Assembly: GCA_030021035.2 (NCBI GenBank)
Contig: JARYZH020000001.1
Coordinates: forward strand, 9,129,428 to 9,193,427
From: Notholithocarpus densiflorus
Lineage: Eukaryota; Streptophyta; Magnoliopsida; Fagales; Fagaceae
Direction of reading: 5' to 3'
DNA: 64,000 bases
Positions within the stretch are counted from its first letter, which is position 1. Each line of letters opens with the position of its first letter. The position numbers and the translations under genes were made by a program. Positions 23,862-35,162 of the stretch are shown here, piece after piece. Below the pieces are notes generated by a model that did no database searches, was not told where the DNA came from, and was given only the letters and a program-made list of their open reading frames with translations.

Positions 23862-24106
23862 GTAACAAGATTCCGCCTAGACGGATGTAAGTTACTGACG
23901 AGTCCAAAAGAATGGCAAGATCCCTGAAAGGGTGTAAGTCACAGAAAAGAAAAAATGGCTAAGTAACAAGATTCTACCTAGACGGATGTAAGTTACTGAT
24001 GAGTCCAAAAGAATGGCAAGATCCCTAAAAGGGTGTAAGTCACAAAAAAGAAAAAAAAGCTAAGTAACAAGATTTCGCCTAGACGGATGTAGGTTACTGA
24101 TGAATA
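23862..24106 (+). repeat. Tandem repeat, period 101 bp, in the 3' part of the Tat element
   Basis: Units start 'gtaacaagatt' at 23862, 23963 and 24064 and contain 'cctagacggatgtaagttactga' words (about 2.4 copies). Amplified tandem repeats downstream of integrase are known in some Tat/Retand elements. It has no coding function. Confidence 0.85.
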
Positions 24107-24512
24107 TAAAAGACAAGAACCTTGCAACAAATCTGTTCAAGAGAGAGCATCTGAACTTTCAACCAGTTCATTAAAACCCTTAACAGATGAGAACAAATTG
24201 TTGACGAAGAAAAGGAAAGGTCATAGCTAGAAATTCTTTGTTAAGCACTATCGCATAAAGGAAAAACTATAGGAATGGAAATTACAAGCAAGTAAGTACG
24301 CTATTGCCAACTTAATTTAAGCCCAAAAACGGCGAGTAGCTACCATTGTTTTTACATCTAAGCCAAAAGCCCATAAACATTGGGCCAAAGATATTGTTCT
24401 TAAAATAGGTTAAAAATTGTTCTGAAATTAGACTTACAAAAAGCCCAAAACATAAAGGGCACCCCAAAAAAAAAAAAAAAAAAAAGAGGAAATTTTTTTA
24501 CAAGTAACAGGG
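24107..24512 (+). other. Non-coding spacer of the Tat element
   Basis: No reading frame or motif was recognised apart from a poly-A run at about 24468-24484. It separates the 101-bp repeats from the 3' end of the antisense reading frame. Confidence 0.5.
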
Positions 24513-26672
24513 TCAGGCGTTGACAATCGTGTCATCACCAGTTGGAGGAGGAAGGGCACTCTCGGGGGCATCACCATCAAGAGCAGCAGAGTTTGAAGCC
24601 TCGTCAGCAGCCATCTCTTTGTCTACCTCCTCAAGGTCCAAGTTCTCCAGATCTGCTCCAGAAGGGTGCTTGATGAAGTATCTCCTCAAAAGCTCGAACC
24701 CTTTGAAGTACCAGCTGAAGAGCACAGCGTTGTACTCTTCCATCTGCTGAAAACCCTCGATGGTCTTAGTAGCTATGGTTTTGATCTTCTCCTTGGCAAC
24801 TAAGAGCTGCTCGTCTTTCTCCAAAGTCAGCTGTCGTTCAGCCCTAAGGTCGTCACTCAAAGTCTTGACCTTTTCCTTGGCACAGTTGGCCTCGTCCATA
24901 GCAGCAATCAAATCCTTCTTCAACTTTGAATTCTCTGCCTCCAAGGCCGTCAACTGGGACAAAGCAAACTCGACCTTAGCCTCTTGAATAATATACTCCG
25001 AGGTAAGGTGAAGACTTTCCCCCAGCACCTGAGAGAAAAGAGTCATTAAAAAAAAAAAAAGTTAGAAGAAAAGGGATGAACTAGCACAAGTCTATTACCT
25101 GGACAAGCTTGTGGAGATGATGACCCACGAGCTCACTCGGTGATGATCCTGAAAGTACCTTCATCTCCTCAGCAACAAAAACCTCCTGCGCTCTAGCCAT
25201 CGCAACCTCAGCATCGTCCCAGATACTAGACGCAAATTAGCTTTCTCCTTTCCCTTATCACCAATCCGCTGCCTCTTCCGTTGAGGAGGGATCTCTTCAA
25301 CCGAGACAGCTGGAGAGGCTGTCCCTGTCGTCTCAGTACCAGGAGTAGCAAGAGTAATGGAGGCACCCTTGTCCATCACTTTCACATTCTTCGCCCCTAG
25401 ATTGGACAGGGGCTCGTTCTTCTTAGCCCTCATTCAGGCGTATATACCTTGGTTAAACTTTGACGTCATTCCTAAAAAAAAAAAAAAAAAAAAAACTTGT
25501 GAGCAAAGTTGAATATTCAAGAAAGCCAGCACGAACGAAGTTAACACTTACTCTTTTTCTCCTCTATATCAATGTTGTGTAGGACAAAGGCAGATGGTTC
25601 TGGACCAAGACAATAAAAAGCAAGAGTCCGCAAGTCTACAAGATCGTCAAAATCCTCGATCGTCCTCGCGTACTCAATCGCCTTCTCAACGCGTTCTTTG
25701 TACCTGCTTTTAAGTTTAGGTTGTCTCTTAATTGCAGAAGACCATAAAAAAGGTTAGTGACGATAAAAAAAAAAAACACAACGAAAATTAATGGATGAAG
25801 AGAAATAATGACGCACCTAAAATCGGGGTACTCCACCGATGGAGCAGCCTTGGGAGATCACCCCAAATTTCGTTAGAGGGCTTCTCCTAATCATCCCCGG
25901 ACACAAAGAAGAACCGGGACTTCTAGTATCTGAAAGACGAAGGCAGATCCCTGACGATCCTAGTCCTCCTCTCCCATGGCACTAGCTCATAATACCTGTG
26001 CTCTTTAGACGCTTTTAAACGATACAGGTAGACAAGCTCGTCCACCCTGATCATGTTGCCGTTTGTAGCAGCCAGCCATATCCCCATCAAGCTAACCACT
26101 ATCCTCCACGAATTGGGCATGAGTTGCCCGAGAGTAATGCCGAAGTGGCTTAACAGCTCCATAAAGAATGGATGGACGGGGAACCTAAGCCCTCACAGGA
26201 AGGCAGCCTAGTAGAAGCATACCTCCCCGGGGAAGAAATGGCAGGCACGTTCCTCTTCACTGGGTAGACGAACCCTAACCCTACCCGGGAACTGAAATCT
26301 ATCCTTGAATCTAGAAAGTGTGTCGGCATCCAAACCACACACCTCGTCAAGGGCATAAAAAGCCCTAACCACCCGAGGGGCAGAAACAGCAGTATCGCCC
26401 CCAGCCTCCATTGGGCCGTCATTAGAGGACAACCCAGTCTCTAATTCACTCGACCTTACCTCAGACATAATTCCTTGCTCTCTCACCAGATTCTCGAACC
26501 AATCAATTGATTGACGAAGTAAAGGCAACAGATCAGCCAATACAACGCCTAGACTACTACCCTCAAAGACAAAATTTTCAAGATGTGGGAAAACACCTAA
26601 AGACCCCCCTAAATGTGCAAAAAGGAAAGAAATTGAGGGGCAAACTATCTGAACCTCAGAGCTACTAATCAT
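24513..26672 (-). pseudogene. Antisense, intron-containing reading frame of the Tat element ('putative gypsy type transposon' family, PF04195-like)
   Basis: On the minus strand four coding blocks run about 26672-25817, 25731-25552, 25471-25099 and 25028-24513. They are separated by introns with GT-AG-like borders, for example CAG|GTAATAG to CTCAG|GTGCTGG at 25098-25029 and GTAAGTG to TTTTTTTAG at 25551-25472. Block 1 contains GRVRVRLPSEEERACHFFPG, LMPNSWRIVVSLMGIW and DELVYLYRLKASKEH, the segment found in plant PF04195-type proteins. Block 4 is an E/K-rich coiled coil (LEAENSKLKKDLIAA) with an acidic tail. Stops (near 26209 and 25921, and TGA at about 25434) show it is inactive. The function is unknown. 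A sense ORF of 76 codons at 24520-24750 is its shadow. Confidence 0.75.
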
Positions 26673-27192
26673 GGAAAACCAAAAAAAAGCACAAAGGGGA
26701 GAAATACAAGCTAAATCCCCAAGAAATCCAAAACAAACACAAAAGAGAAGGGAGAGAAAATCAGAAATTCACCATAGTTTATATCTACATCGAAAAGAAA
26801 AAAGAAGCAGAAAGAAAGAAGAAAGACATACCTCAAAAAGAAAGCTTAGCCGTGCACTGGTTTGAAGAAGAATCACAAAGAAAGGTTGGAGCAGAAAGTA
26901 CTCGAAGCAATGATTAGAAATTTGGGAAAAGTGACAGAGAAGATGAAGAGTGGAGAAGTTTAAAAAAACCAAGACACAAGGAAACTAAAATTCAGCGGGA
27001 AACCCCAAGTGTCACACAAATTGGGGCATTAACTCCACTAACCAAAACGTGCCACGTGGCCATGACCTGTGGAGTGCCGCCACTACGCATTTAATGCGGT
27101 GCAAAATCCCAAGAGTTGCTTACAGTCCAAAAACCTTTCATCTTCTATGGTCGTCATGACATGTCAAGACGACCACAGAAGCCGGGGGCAGC
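26673..27192. other. Spacer and polypurine tract of the Tat element
   Basis: It includes the presumed promoter side of the antisense frame (purine-rich on plus, about 26670-26860). The polypurine tract 'gaagccgggggcagc' (27178-27192) directly abuts the 3' LTR and would prime plus-strand DNA synthesis. Confidence 0.65.
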
Positions 27193-27703
27193 TGATGGGA
27201 CTGACGAAATCAACTATAGACGAACTTAATAAGACAGACGAGACCATTCTCTAAGATGAGCCTAAACAAGTGCCCACGTCACCGACGAGGGTAGCAAGAC
27301 CATTCAATACCGCTAATAATGCCTCGGACGGTTACAAAACCAGTTGTACAGATCGTTGGGAGCATATTGAAGCCCCATTACTAAGCAGGAGGCGTTATCA
27401 AGAAAGGCATTAACACCACAATATCAACCATAACGGCTAGAATCCAAGGCAATATATATAAAGCCTTCATATTACCCACAGAAGGTACATAGAGATACTT
27501 AGAGATTTTTCTTGCTCTGATATATTGCATTATTCTTTTCCAAAGAGTCTCTTGATATTGACTTTAGCATCGGAGACGTTTTGGCAGGCACCACATCGGT
27601 GACTATTCTAAGGAAACTGATCTACCATTCCTGTAATAACAGAGATAACATCTTGGCTCCGTCTAGACGCAATCACATAGACTGACGAATCTGCACTTCA
27701 TCA
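27193..27703 (+). repeat. 3' LTR of the Tat-lineage element
   Basis: It has the same ends and length (511 bp) as the 5' LTR and the same TATA-like 'tatatataaagcc' near 27456. Differences from the 5' LTR are mostly transitions. Confidence 0.95.
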
Positions 27704-27708
27704 GTTGA

Positions 27709-28369
27709 GATGAAGTTATTGTTGAGAGAAGAAAGGAAACTGGGCAAATCTGTAGTTGAAACATGGTTTTTTTATTTTTTATTTTTTGAGTTAGACGCAA
27801 GTGGCTGAGAGGAGTAGAAATGTTCATTTGTTGCACAGTTACTTTTCATTAGTGTTTTCTCTCTAAATCAGAGAGACAGATTTTTTGTGGGCCGCGTGGA
27901 AAATGCCTAGGCCCCACTCAAAAATTTTCTTTCATTCTCTTCTTACCAAACAACATACTCTCATATTTTCTCTCTTTTATTTTTAATCCACCCTATTCTA
28001 CCTCCAATCAAACACACTTAAGACTTAAAAAAAAAGGAAATGTTTAGCGTACATTCTTTAATATGCACATAGTATATACACTCTCCGAAAACAAGGAAAA
28101 CTATAACTTCAAGTTAGGGTTTTAAAATGTGAAGAAAAGTGTGTAATAACTAATAAACACTGCCCTAAAAAAATTATTACAATGCTCAGTTGAACCCCAA
28201 GCATGTTTTTGATTTTTGAAGTAGAGTCCTGTAAGTTATGTGCATACAATGAACCTCCCAACATTTGCTTTAATTTTTGTTTTTTGTTTTTTGTTTGTGT
28301 TTTTGGTTTTTCATAACTACACGACTGGAAATCAGTACAACAACGCACCAGAAATGCAATCTCTTCTCC
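27709..28369. other. Right remnant of the older TIR element and DUF810 downstream flank
   Basis: 27709-28017 is assigned to the putative older TIR element. 28023-28369 is AT-rich sequence downstream of the DUF810 stop codon, with several 'ttttgttttttg' runs. It probably contains the 3'UTR and polyadenylation region, but no signal is decisive. Confidence 0.45.
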
Positions 28370-31300
28370 TTATCTCCTCTTTGCTAATTGGAATGTCCTC
28401 TTCAAGAATTGATTGGAGGCTGTATCATTTCTGTGACACAACACCCTTAGTATTGTATTCGGATCCGATCTATTCCACCTTCCTGTAGTTGGAGGCATTG
28501 GTAGCTTTTGCCCTGAACCCATTAGTCCAATTCCACTTTTTTCACAGGTCACAATGCTGAAATCTTCAACGAGTTGCTCTGTAATCTGACCCATTAATGC
28601 TATTATTCCTTCCACTACCTCGGCCTCCCTCTCCACCACTTCCTCAGCTATCAATCCTTCTCCGCAAGTGCAAAAAACCCGCTTCAGGCTTTCGAAATCC
28701 TCCTCAATCATCTCGTGATCAGACCGATAAAACACCCGGGAACTTCCCCCAGCAAGCAAAACCATAAGGAATGCCTCAAACGAGGCCTTCATGACTTCTT
28801 TTATTGCCAGGGCTTGGGCTCTATCCGTGAGAATTGCAGTCATGAGAGTGAGGTTCTGCTTGAGAATTCTCAATGCTGGTCTAATCCGTGCATTGGCTAC
28901 ATCGTCCACATAAAGACTATCATAGAAGACAGAGTTTGAGTCAAGGAAGATGAGGCGGTAAGCAGCTACTTCTGAGACATTTTGCCAGGCTGCTTGGATG
29001 AATGTGCTTACAAGTTCAAAGTATGAGGCCGTAGTGCTATTGGCCCTCCGGTTGTTGTTGAATCGATTGCGGGTTGAAGGATGCGTTCGAGGGGAGATGG
29101 AGAGGGCTTTGTCAAGGGAATGGAGGTGGGAATGAAGATAATGCAGGGTGTTGAGGCGGATATAGAGGCGTTGTGTTCCTCGGCTCGTTGATGGGCGAGG
29201 ATGGTGACCTTCATTTGCTATATTTTGGTGCAACTGATCTGCTGCACCAACACTGCATGGGCTAGCTTTTTTCCACAACTTGATGAACTTTGAGTCTCGA
29301 TTGCATCTGGTCAGAGGAGGAAGTGTGGGGATATAGCTCTGTTTTGTACCTGAAAACTTATTTTATAAGTGGGAAAAAATAACACTTAATATGACAAAAT
29401 TCATCGAAATCTTAGTTGCAATAACTTCTGCCCAATTCTAAGACAACATGAGTTGTGCAGTACCAGTCTATATTGTTGTTGATAGCAATATCATTAGATA
29501 ACATAGAGACGAGAATGCATTTTGAGCCAATCAAGAACGTTTACAGAAGGAAAATAAATAAATAAATGAAGAGAAAGTTCTTACCACATGATGCAACAAA
29601 TGAAGCATAGTCTTGGAAGAGAACCTCTAAACCATCAACAAGATCTAGAACTAAATCTTCTGTAATTCCTGTTGGGATTTCAAAGAAGTCATCCACAGTT
29701 TCCTTAGCTAATTTCATTAGCTCTACGACTGATTGTGCATAGGGCTCTGATTTGGACTTTGGATTCCATGTCTGCAACACAAATTACAATCAATCATTAG
29801 GATTGAATCAAAGATTTATCACTCTATGGAAGCTTTAATTTCTATGCCAAATAGTTCCAAAGTCAAGAACTTACTTCAGTTTCTTTCCCTCTTTGGAAAC
29901 ACTCTTTCCCTTTCTCCAACCTTTCGTTTATCCATTTTTGCAAGAGGTTCAATATGACTGATTCGACTTCATATGGAATCATCTCTCGTACAATTGCTTT
30001 GCCTCCATCCTCACACTCAGCAGAGTCTTCAACTACCATTTGGACCAAAAGCTTTTCCAGCTTTCCAGCCCTCTGCAGTACCTCAACTGTCTCAGCTGTG
30101 AGCATGAACACTGTCCCTAAATATTGTTTCAACACAGCTCCGTAACAGTTATGTAGCGTGACAGCGGCGACTGCAGCTGCAGTTGGGTGCCATTTCTTGA
30201 GTATGGGACTAAAGATTTCCCTCTCTTTCAATGCCAAATCTTCGGTTTCCTTAGCCAATTGAAGCAAAGCTTCACTTGCCTCTTGTTTCACTTCAGCAGT
30301 ATCACTTTTGACATTCCCACTTTCAATTATCTGTTGTCATTAACCGAAGAATAAGATGACAGATACATCAAAATCAAAACTGCACTAAAACATGAGCGTG
30401 AACTTGATAATTAAGAAAACCATAAGTTTAATGACACAACATTTTTTCACTAGTGCTGAGATGGTACATTGTGATTGGTGTGCAATAAAATTGATGTCAG
30501 ACTGTCAGTGATAGTCCTATGCAAATAGTGATATTTCACCCATAACAAATTTAGAAAAAATTTGTCAACATTGTTATCAGGAAAACTATTTACAGACCTT
30601 GGTCAATGCGTTTTTCACAGATGATCGAATGTAGAAGTCCACACGATCTCCAGATGAGTCCACCAAGGTTATTTCTCGTTCCTCTTCCCCAGCCCCTTCA
30701 GTGATTGTAAAATCATGGCCTAAAATCCTTGTGGCCGATAACACCAAAGGAAGAAGGTTTTCAATTTGGCCAACATTTCCCCTCTGGAAATAGTCATGGT
30801 AATTAAGCAATCTCTTCTCTGCCCATCCCTGCATTGAGGTCAATACTGAAGACAGGATATTTACATATGTAACCTCTCGGTCTGGTCTCTTGGCATCATT
30901 TGCCACTTCTGTCAACATAGCATGCGAAGCACAAAGAAGGTCTGGTTCTATCTGTGCAGTCACAACGTATTGCTGAAAGAGCACCCAAGTGAAACACAAA
31001 TTGTGTATAGGCCGTGTGATTCCCAATGTTGACCACGTTTTCTTCATTAGCTCTAGAAGTTCATCAACCTCGTCAAGGACTAAAGTTTCATCCCTGATAT
31101 CAAATACTGATTGAAGAAGAGCGACGTAGAGGTGGATGTTGAGAGGGTACCCATCAGCCCAATGGCAAATATCTGTGGGAACTCCATTGGAGCTTTGCCA
31201 TGACAAGGATACTACAGAATTGCAAAGCGTTCTCATGGTGTCCGAATTCTTGCCAGTGTCTATTGCTTTTGTCTCGCTAATTCGGATAATGTCCCTCAGA

Positions 31301-32757
31301 CGCATAGCGAAGGTGTTTGATTTGTCTAAGGGGATTGAAGGGTGGAGAAGAAGCCCTGCCTCCATGATTTTAAACTGACGCCTTTGCCATTGATGGTACT
31401 CATGGGAGTCACTGAATTCGGATGGCTTTAGGTGGCGGAGGAGCTCTAATGGAAGTATTATCGTCTCTGCTCGCCGACCCATCTGTTTCACATCAATAAA
31501 CAAGTTTACAATGTTGAATCAAATGAGGAAAATTGTCTTTAAATTGGGTACTAATCACGTTTGTTGTCAAGTTAGTTTGTAGAATATTTTGTATTTAAAT
31601 TTATACTAAACAATGTGATGTTCAATCCGCATTCAGAGACTCTAATGTTGATTGAATATAATGTTTTCATTCATCTCATTCTTGTACCGATTATGTGATT
31701 ACCTGTTTCCAAAATTACAACATGATTCTAAAATGGGTGATGCTACAATGTGGAGAATGAAGATTAAAATTATTGTGATTATTTGCATTGTTTTCTAATT
31801 TCATTGTTTGCTTCCTTATTGTCTATTCTTTTGCCTTGAAGTGCCTACATATGCACTAATACAAATACAATGACCCTAGCTTTCTATATTTGACGGAAAA
31901 GTCTATGACCTTTTAAGAACAGCAATTTCATCAACATCCTAAAATAAAACAATGCACGCATAGATGCAGGAAAAAAAAGAAAACCAGGAAGAAAACACCA
32001 GCACATTGTGTCCCATAACATATACTACTAAAATTGTAAAAGGGTTGTGTAGCTTAATTTTTTCAACGCGTCTAATATTCAAATTTCGTATGCCCAACTA
32101 TCCGAAAAATAAAAAATAAAAAATAAAAGAAAACAAAGAAAGACGTACTTGGCCAACGAGGGTCCTCATAAGGGTCTTTCTGAGCCTGTTATCGCTTTGC
32201 TCTGTCACTCGCATCTGCTGCCTCATGATCTCGGCGGAAGTCATCGGCCGCCTTGGCCTAACCAGTTGCGGCACGGTGTATGAATAACCAGGACTACTAG
32301 AGTTAGAAGTGTGTCCACCATGACCGCCGGGAGACAGAGGAGCAGCAGCTGCACCGCCTGCCCCGGCACCAGTTGACATCCTTCTTTGAGGCGACCGCTT
32401 CAACATCTTCAAACCCAATGTCCTCTTCACCCGACTCGTAGGGGTCGTCACCACACGTTCCCCACCAGGCTTATTAGTCCCCGAGGATGACGGCAACAAC
32501 GAACCCTCCCCACCATGTTCATTATGGGAATTGGATGATGAGTAAAAAGTGAGGGCATTGCGACCACCGAAACCAGGAGACGACCTACACGCCGTGAAGA
32601 ATATTTCATAGGCTGTTTCTCTAACGTCGTCACGTTCAATACCTTCGAGCTTTTCAAAGGGCCATAAGAGGTCTGCCATAAAGGCCTCATGGAAGTGATC
32701 AGGGCGTGAAGCGACGTGAGGAGCCGAAAGGGACTCACGACGAGTGTGGTGTCCCAT
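28370..32757 (-). CDS. DUF810 protein with Munc13-homology (MUN/MHD) domains, complete five-exon gene
   Basis: Exons on the minus strand: 32757-32149, 31482-30598, 30330-29875, 29771-29585 and 29349-28370. All use GT-AG borders and join in frame to give about 1038 residues, normal for plant DUF810 proteins. It begins MGHHTRRESLSAPH; LLWPFEKLEGIERDDVRETAYEIFF is the conserved N-terminal block. A serine/glycine-rich linker (about 70-170) precedes the DUF810 core. Exons 2-5 carry the helical MUN/MHD region (LLNYHDYFQRGNVGQIENLL in exon 2, VESVILNLLQKWINERLEKG in exon 3). The C-terminus is KRTFQLAKRR. The plant relative PATROL1 acts in delivery of plasma-membrane proteins such as the proton ATPase, so a trafficking role is likely by homology. 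No lesion was seen. Intron 2 may hold an old MITE. Confidence 0.93.
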
Positions 32758-33420
32758 GGTGGATGGGAGGAAAGTCAGATATCGGGGGGAACCAGCTGGG
32801 TTTGCATATTCCCTTAAAGTAGAGGACGATATTTGCGAGATAGAGAGAGAGAGAGAGAGAGCGAGAAAAATTAAGAGAGAGAAAATGGTGGTTTGGTTGG
32901 TTATTATGACAACGTTATTGTGTTAAGGAATGAGTGTTGGGTGCCAACGTTGTTGTGCGAAGAAAACGAGAAAGCTAGAGGTTGTGAAAGGACATTACAT
33001 GTCATTCATGCCAATTTGCCTTCCGATTATTTCTCTGTTTTTCTTATTATTTCCCTTTTCGTTTTGTGAGGTGACAAATAACAAGTTTTAAATTACTAAA
33101 GAAATATTAGAAACGTGTTTTGCAAAACAAAGTGTATTTGGTATTTGTTTCCATTTATAGGAAACAATAAAAGTACTTATATGCGTTTTCAAAATGATAG
33201 AGAGAATCTCTGCATGCGTAGCAACTGTTATCTTAAGATCTATTAATAGTTCTGCTGATATGGAGCCCCCTCACCCTTACCATTTATCCAGCAAAAGTGG
33301 AACATCGATCCATTTCCTTATAGCCAATACACAGAGATGGAGTTGTTGATCATAAAATCTACAAACTGTGCATCAAAAAAAGAGTTGAATTTAAAGGTAA
33401 ATATTGTGAAAGCTTGGGTT
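32758..33420. promoter_or_regulatory. Upstream region of the DUF810 gene with (GA)n tract
   Basis: A GA microsatellite at about 32840-32860, 85-100 bp upstream of the ATG on plus coordinates, is typical of plant 5'UTRs and could bind GAGA-binding (BPC) factors. No unambiguous TATA box was fixed. The rest has no recognisable gene. Confidence 0.4.
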
Positions 33421-33479
33421 CTAGTCTCTTGGCATAAACCCCCCAGTTGGGTGGGTTAAACTGAATACAGAGACAGTGA

Positions 33480-33702
33480 TGGTGTTTGGATCAGAGGCTT
33501 TCTTTGTTTCCTCGGAAAATAGTTCCTGTGAATCTAACATCCTCCATGAATTTCTTGTTACTTGTTTTGAAGGAGTAACCATGCCGACCATTATGGGCGG
33601 CTCCGGTTGGTTTTTCTGACATTGTCTTTGGCAGCTTCTCAACACAGCGGCATCTCTAAGGACTTTCCGGCGCGGTGGTTGTTTAGCAAGAGAAAATCAA
33701 GG
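33480..33702. repeat. Dispersed 200-bp repeat, copy 1
   Basis: It matches 35163-35367 with only scattered differences and in the same orientation, sharing 'gtgtttggatcagaggcttt', 'attatgggcggctccggt' and 'tctttggcagcttctcaa'. The minus-strand frame is conserved in both copies around NSWRMLDSQELFSEETKKAS (copy 1) and NSWRILDSHEIFSEKTNKAS (copy 2), which hints at an old coding exon. I do not recognise the product. Confidence 0.8.
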
Positions 33703-34382
33703 GTCCTTTTTTGTTGGAGGAACTGGAGAGGTGCACGGTGGTTTTGATGTCTGGTGGGCTCAGTCAATGCTTTTTCTTAACCAAAAGGTACCTTCTTTAG
33801 ATGCTGTTTTCATCTCCTGTTCTTTCTTCTAAGTTGTTGTGTAAATATGCTGCGGCTTGTATTTACTTCATCTGGGTTGTTGTTGGATTCTTCTGGGTGT
33901 TTTTTTTTTTTTCTTTATATTCTAAAGTTTCTTCTTTTATTCATCTTTGATGGGCTATTGTGGTGCTAAAGGTTTCTTGTTGGCGAATTCTGATAAATTT
34001 GTGAATTGGGGTTGCAGAAATTTTAGTTGGTTTTTCATGTCATTATATAATTTTGATGTTCGAATCCTAGATAGTAGGATTCAGAATTAGACTTGTTTAT
34101 AGCATAAGCTTCATAACATAATTGAAAAGGAACCGACAAAGAAAACTTGTTGAAAGTTTGAGTTTTATTTTGATGTCATTATATAGTTTTATTTTCTTAG
34201 TTCATTTTGACCTATGAAATCTAGTACTTCAAGAATTCACTGTTTGAGCACTAACACTTTGCTCATGATCTAAGAATTTATGAGCACTTATATGAGCTGG
34301 GGTGTTGGGTAATTTCTGGGTTCTGATTTTTAGTTCTATGGTTGATGCTAGTTTAGAAGAATTTCAAGTGGATTGATCTGGT
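33703..34382 (+). other. Non-coding sequence upstream of the NPGR-like fragment
   Basis: T-rich and intron-like, with a poly-T tract at about 33901-33912. It may be 5'UTR or intron carried along with the NPGR-like exon. No reading frame is supported. Confidence 0.35.
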
Positions 34383-34613
34383 ATGAGACTTAAGAATTGG
34401 ATGAATAAGGGAGTAATTATCATTCGAGGGAGGTTGCAGAAGGTGATGAAGTGTATTTGTTCAGGTGAGCAATTGAAGGTAGATGAAAGGGTTCATTTTC
34501 GACGGAGTCCTTAGCGACTCAGCACTATTCAGCAAGTGGAAACAAAGGTGGACAATAGCAACATTGAAGAAGCAGAGTGTTTTCTTCGTGAGAGTGGTTA
34601 TCTGAACTATGAG
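34383..34613 (+). pseudogene. NPGR2-like (No Pollen Germination-Related) first coding exon fragment
   Basis: From the ATG at 34383 the frame reads MRLKNWMNKGV, KCICSGEQLKVDE and, after an in-frame TAG at 34512, VDNSNIEEAECFLRESGYLN, ending in a codon next to a splice-donor-like GAG|GTTAGT. This is the N-terminal region of the plant NPG1/NPGR calmodulin-binding TPR family, just before the 'NYEEARALLGR' part. No other exons follow; the next feature is a MITE and then unrelated sequence. Intact NPG proteins have TPR repeats and act in pollen germination and cell-wall-related processes. Here the fragment is a non-functional relic, probably carried by a duplication. Confidence 0.75.
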
Positions 34614-34755
34614 GTTAGTGATATCTTTATTTTGCCTTTTCTGATGTATTTTTGTTTATCTGTTATATATAAACTGATATGCACTCATTTTACTATTAGC
34701 TGTGGACTACTTTAAAAATTCTAAACATCTCTATCAATTTTCATGGTAAACTAAG

Positions 34756-34983
34756 GGCCTGTTTGGTCATACTATAAAATTTTTTATGGCTACATTTTCA
34801 CTTTATATGATCTTCAATGAAAAATTGTGCATTATAATGGGAAAATTTATAGATATGATTTATCCATACATTGTAGTAAATACTTCAACCTGTTTCTGAT
34901 TGCTCCATTTAAGATATGAATTTAAATAATATGGTAAGACAAAATGAAGTAGGCCATTCAAGTTCATACGAGCCAAACAGGCC
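34756..34983. mobile_element. MITE, Tourist-like, 228 bp
   Basis: Perfect 11-bp TIRs (GGCCTGTTTGG left, CCAAACAGGCC right) enclose AT-rich non-coding DNA. The 3-bp flanks do not match exactly, so the target duplication is decayed. It separates the NPGR-like exon from the second dispersed repeat copy. Confidence 0.7.
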
Positions 34984-35162
34984 ATGATTTTTTGTTTTAC
35001 TGTCATTTAGCTGTACACTTGTAAAGTCATTTTGAGGTGGGAGTGACTCTGACAATGAGAATTCCTTAGTAGGTTTATCCGGTTTTAGATAGATTCGCCT
35101 TTCTTTCTGGATGGTCATTGGTTATAATTATATTAAGGGCAGTACATTGTGCTACGAGACAA

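Larger units (their letters stand above)
18075..27703 (+). mobile_element. Ty3/gypsy LTR retrotransposon, Tat lineage, full length but inactivated
   Basis: A complete 9.6-kb element between perfect GTTGA target duplications (18070-18074 and 27704-27708). Two 511-bp LTRs flank a primer-binding site, gag, protease, reverse transcriptase, RNase H, a second archaeal-type RNase H, integrase, a tandem-repeat region, an antisense reading frame and a polypurine tract. The second RNase H plus antisense frame point to the Tat lineage. By eye the LTRs differ at about 30 of 511 positions, about 25 of them transitions. The coding frame has roughly 20 stop codons and at least one frameshift, so it cannot make its proteins. 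It is more GC-rich than its surroundings. Confidence 0.95.
15725..28017. mobile_element. Putative older TIR element split by later insertions
   Basis: The left end GGTCTGCTTAGTTGG (after CTTAAG at 15719-15724) and the right end read backwards GTGTGTTTGATTGG (before TTAAG at 28018-28022) resemble the TIRs of a plant hAT- or Harbinger-like family. The flanking TTAAG words match as a target duplication. If right, about 1.5 kb of this element remains after removing the elements at 16595-17752 and 18075-27703. The TIR similarity is modest, so this is an inference. Confidence 0.4.

Noticed and set aside
23862..24106. Regular repeats that might suggest a CRISPR-like array
   Set aside because: The units are 101 bp and head-to-tail without unique spacers, in a plant retrotransposon.
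24520..24987. Plus-strand frames opposite the antisense coiled-coil block
   Set aside because: They are shadows of the minus-strand coding block and have serine-rich, domain-free sequence.
33421..33645. 74-codon minus-strand open frame
   Set aside because: It overlaps the dispersed 200-bp repeat; only part of it is conserved in the second copy and no family was recognised, so it is described as a repeat.
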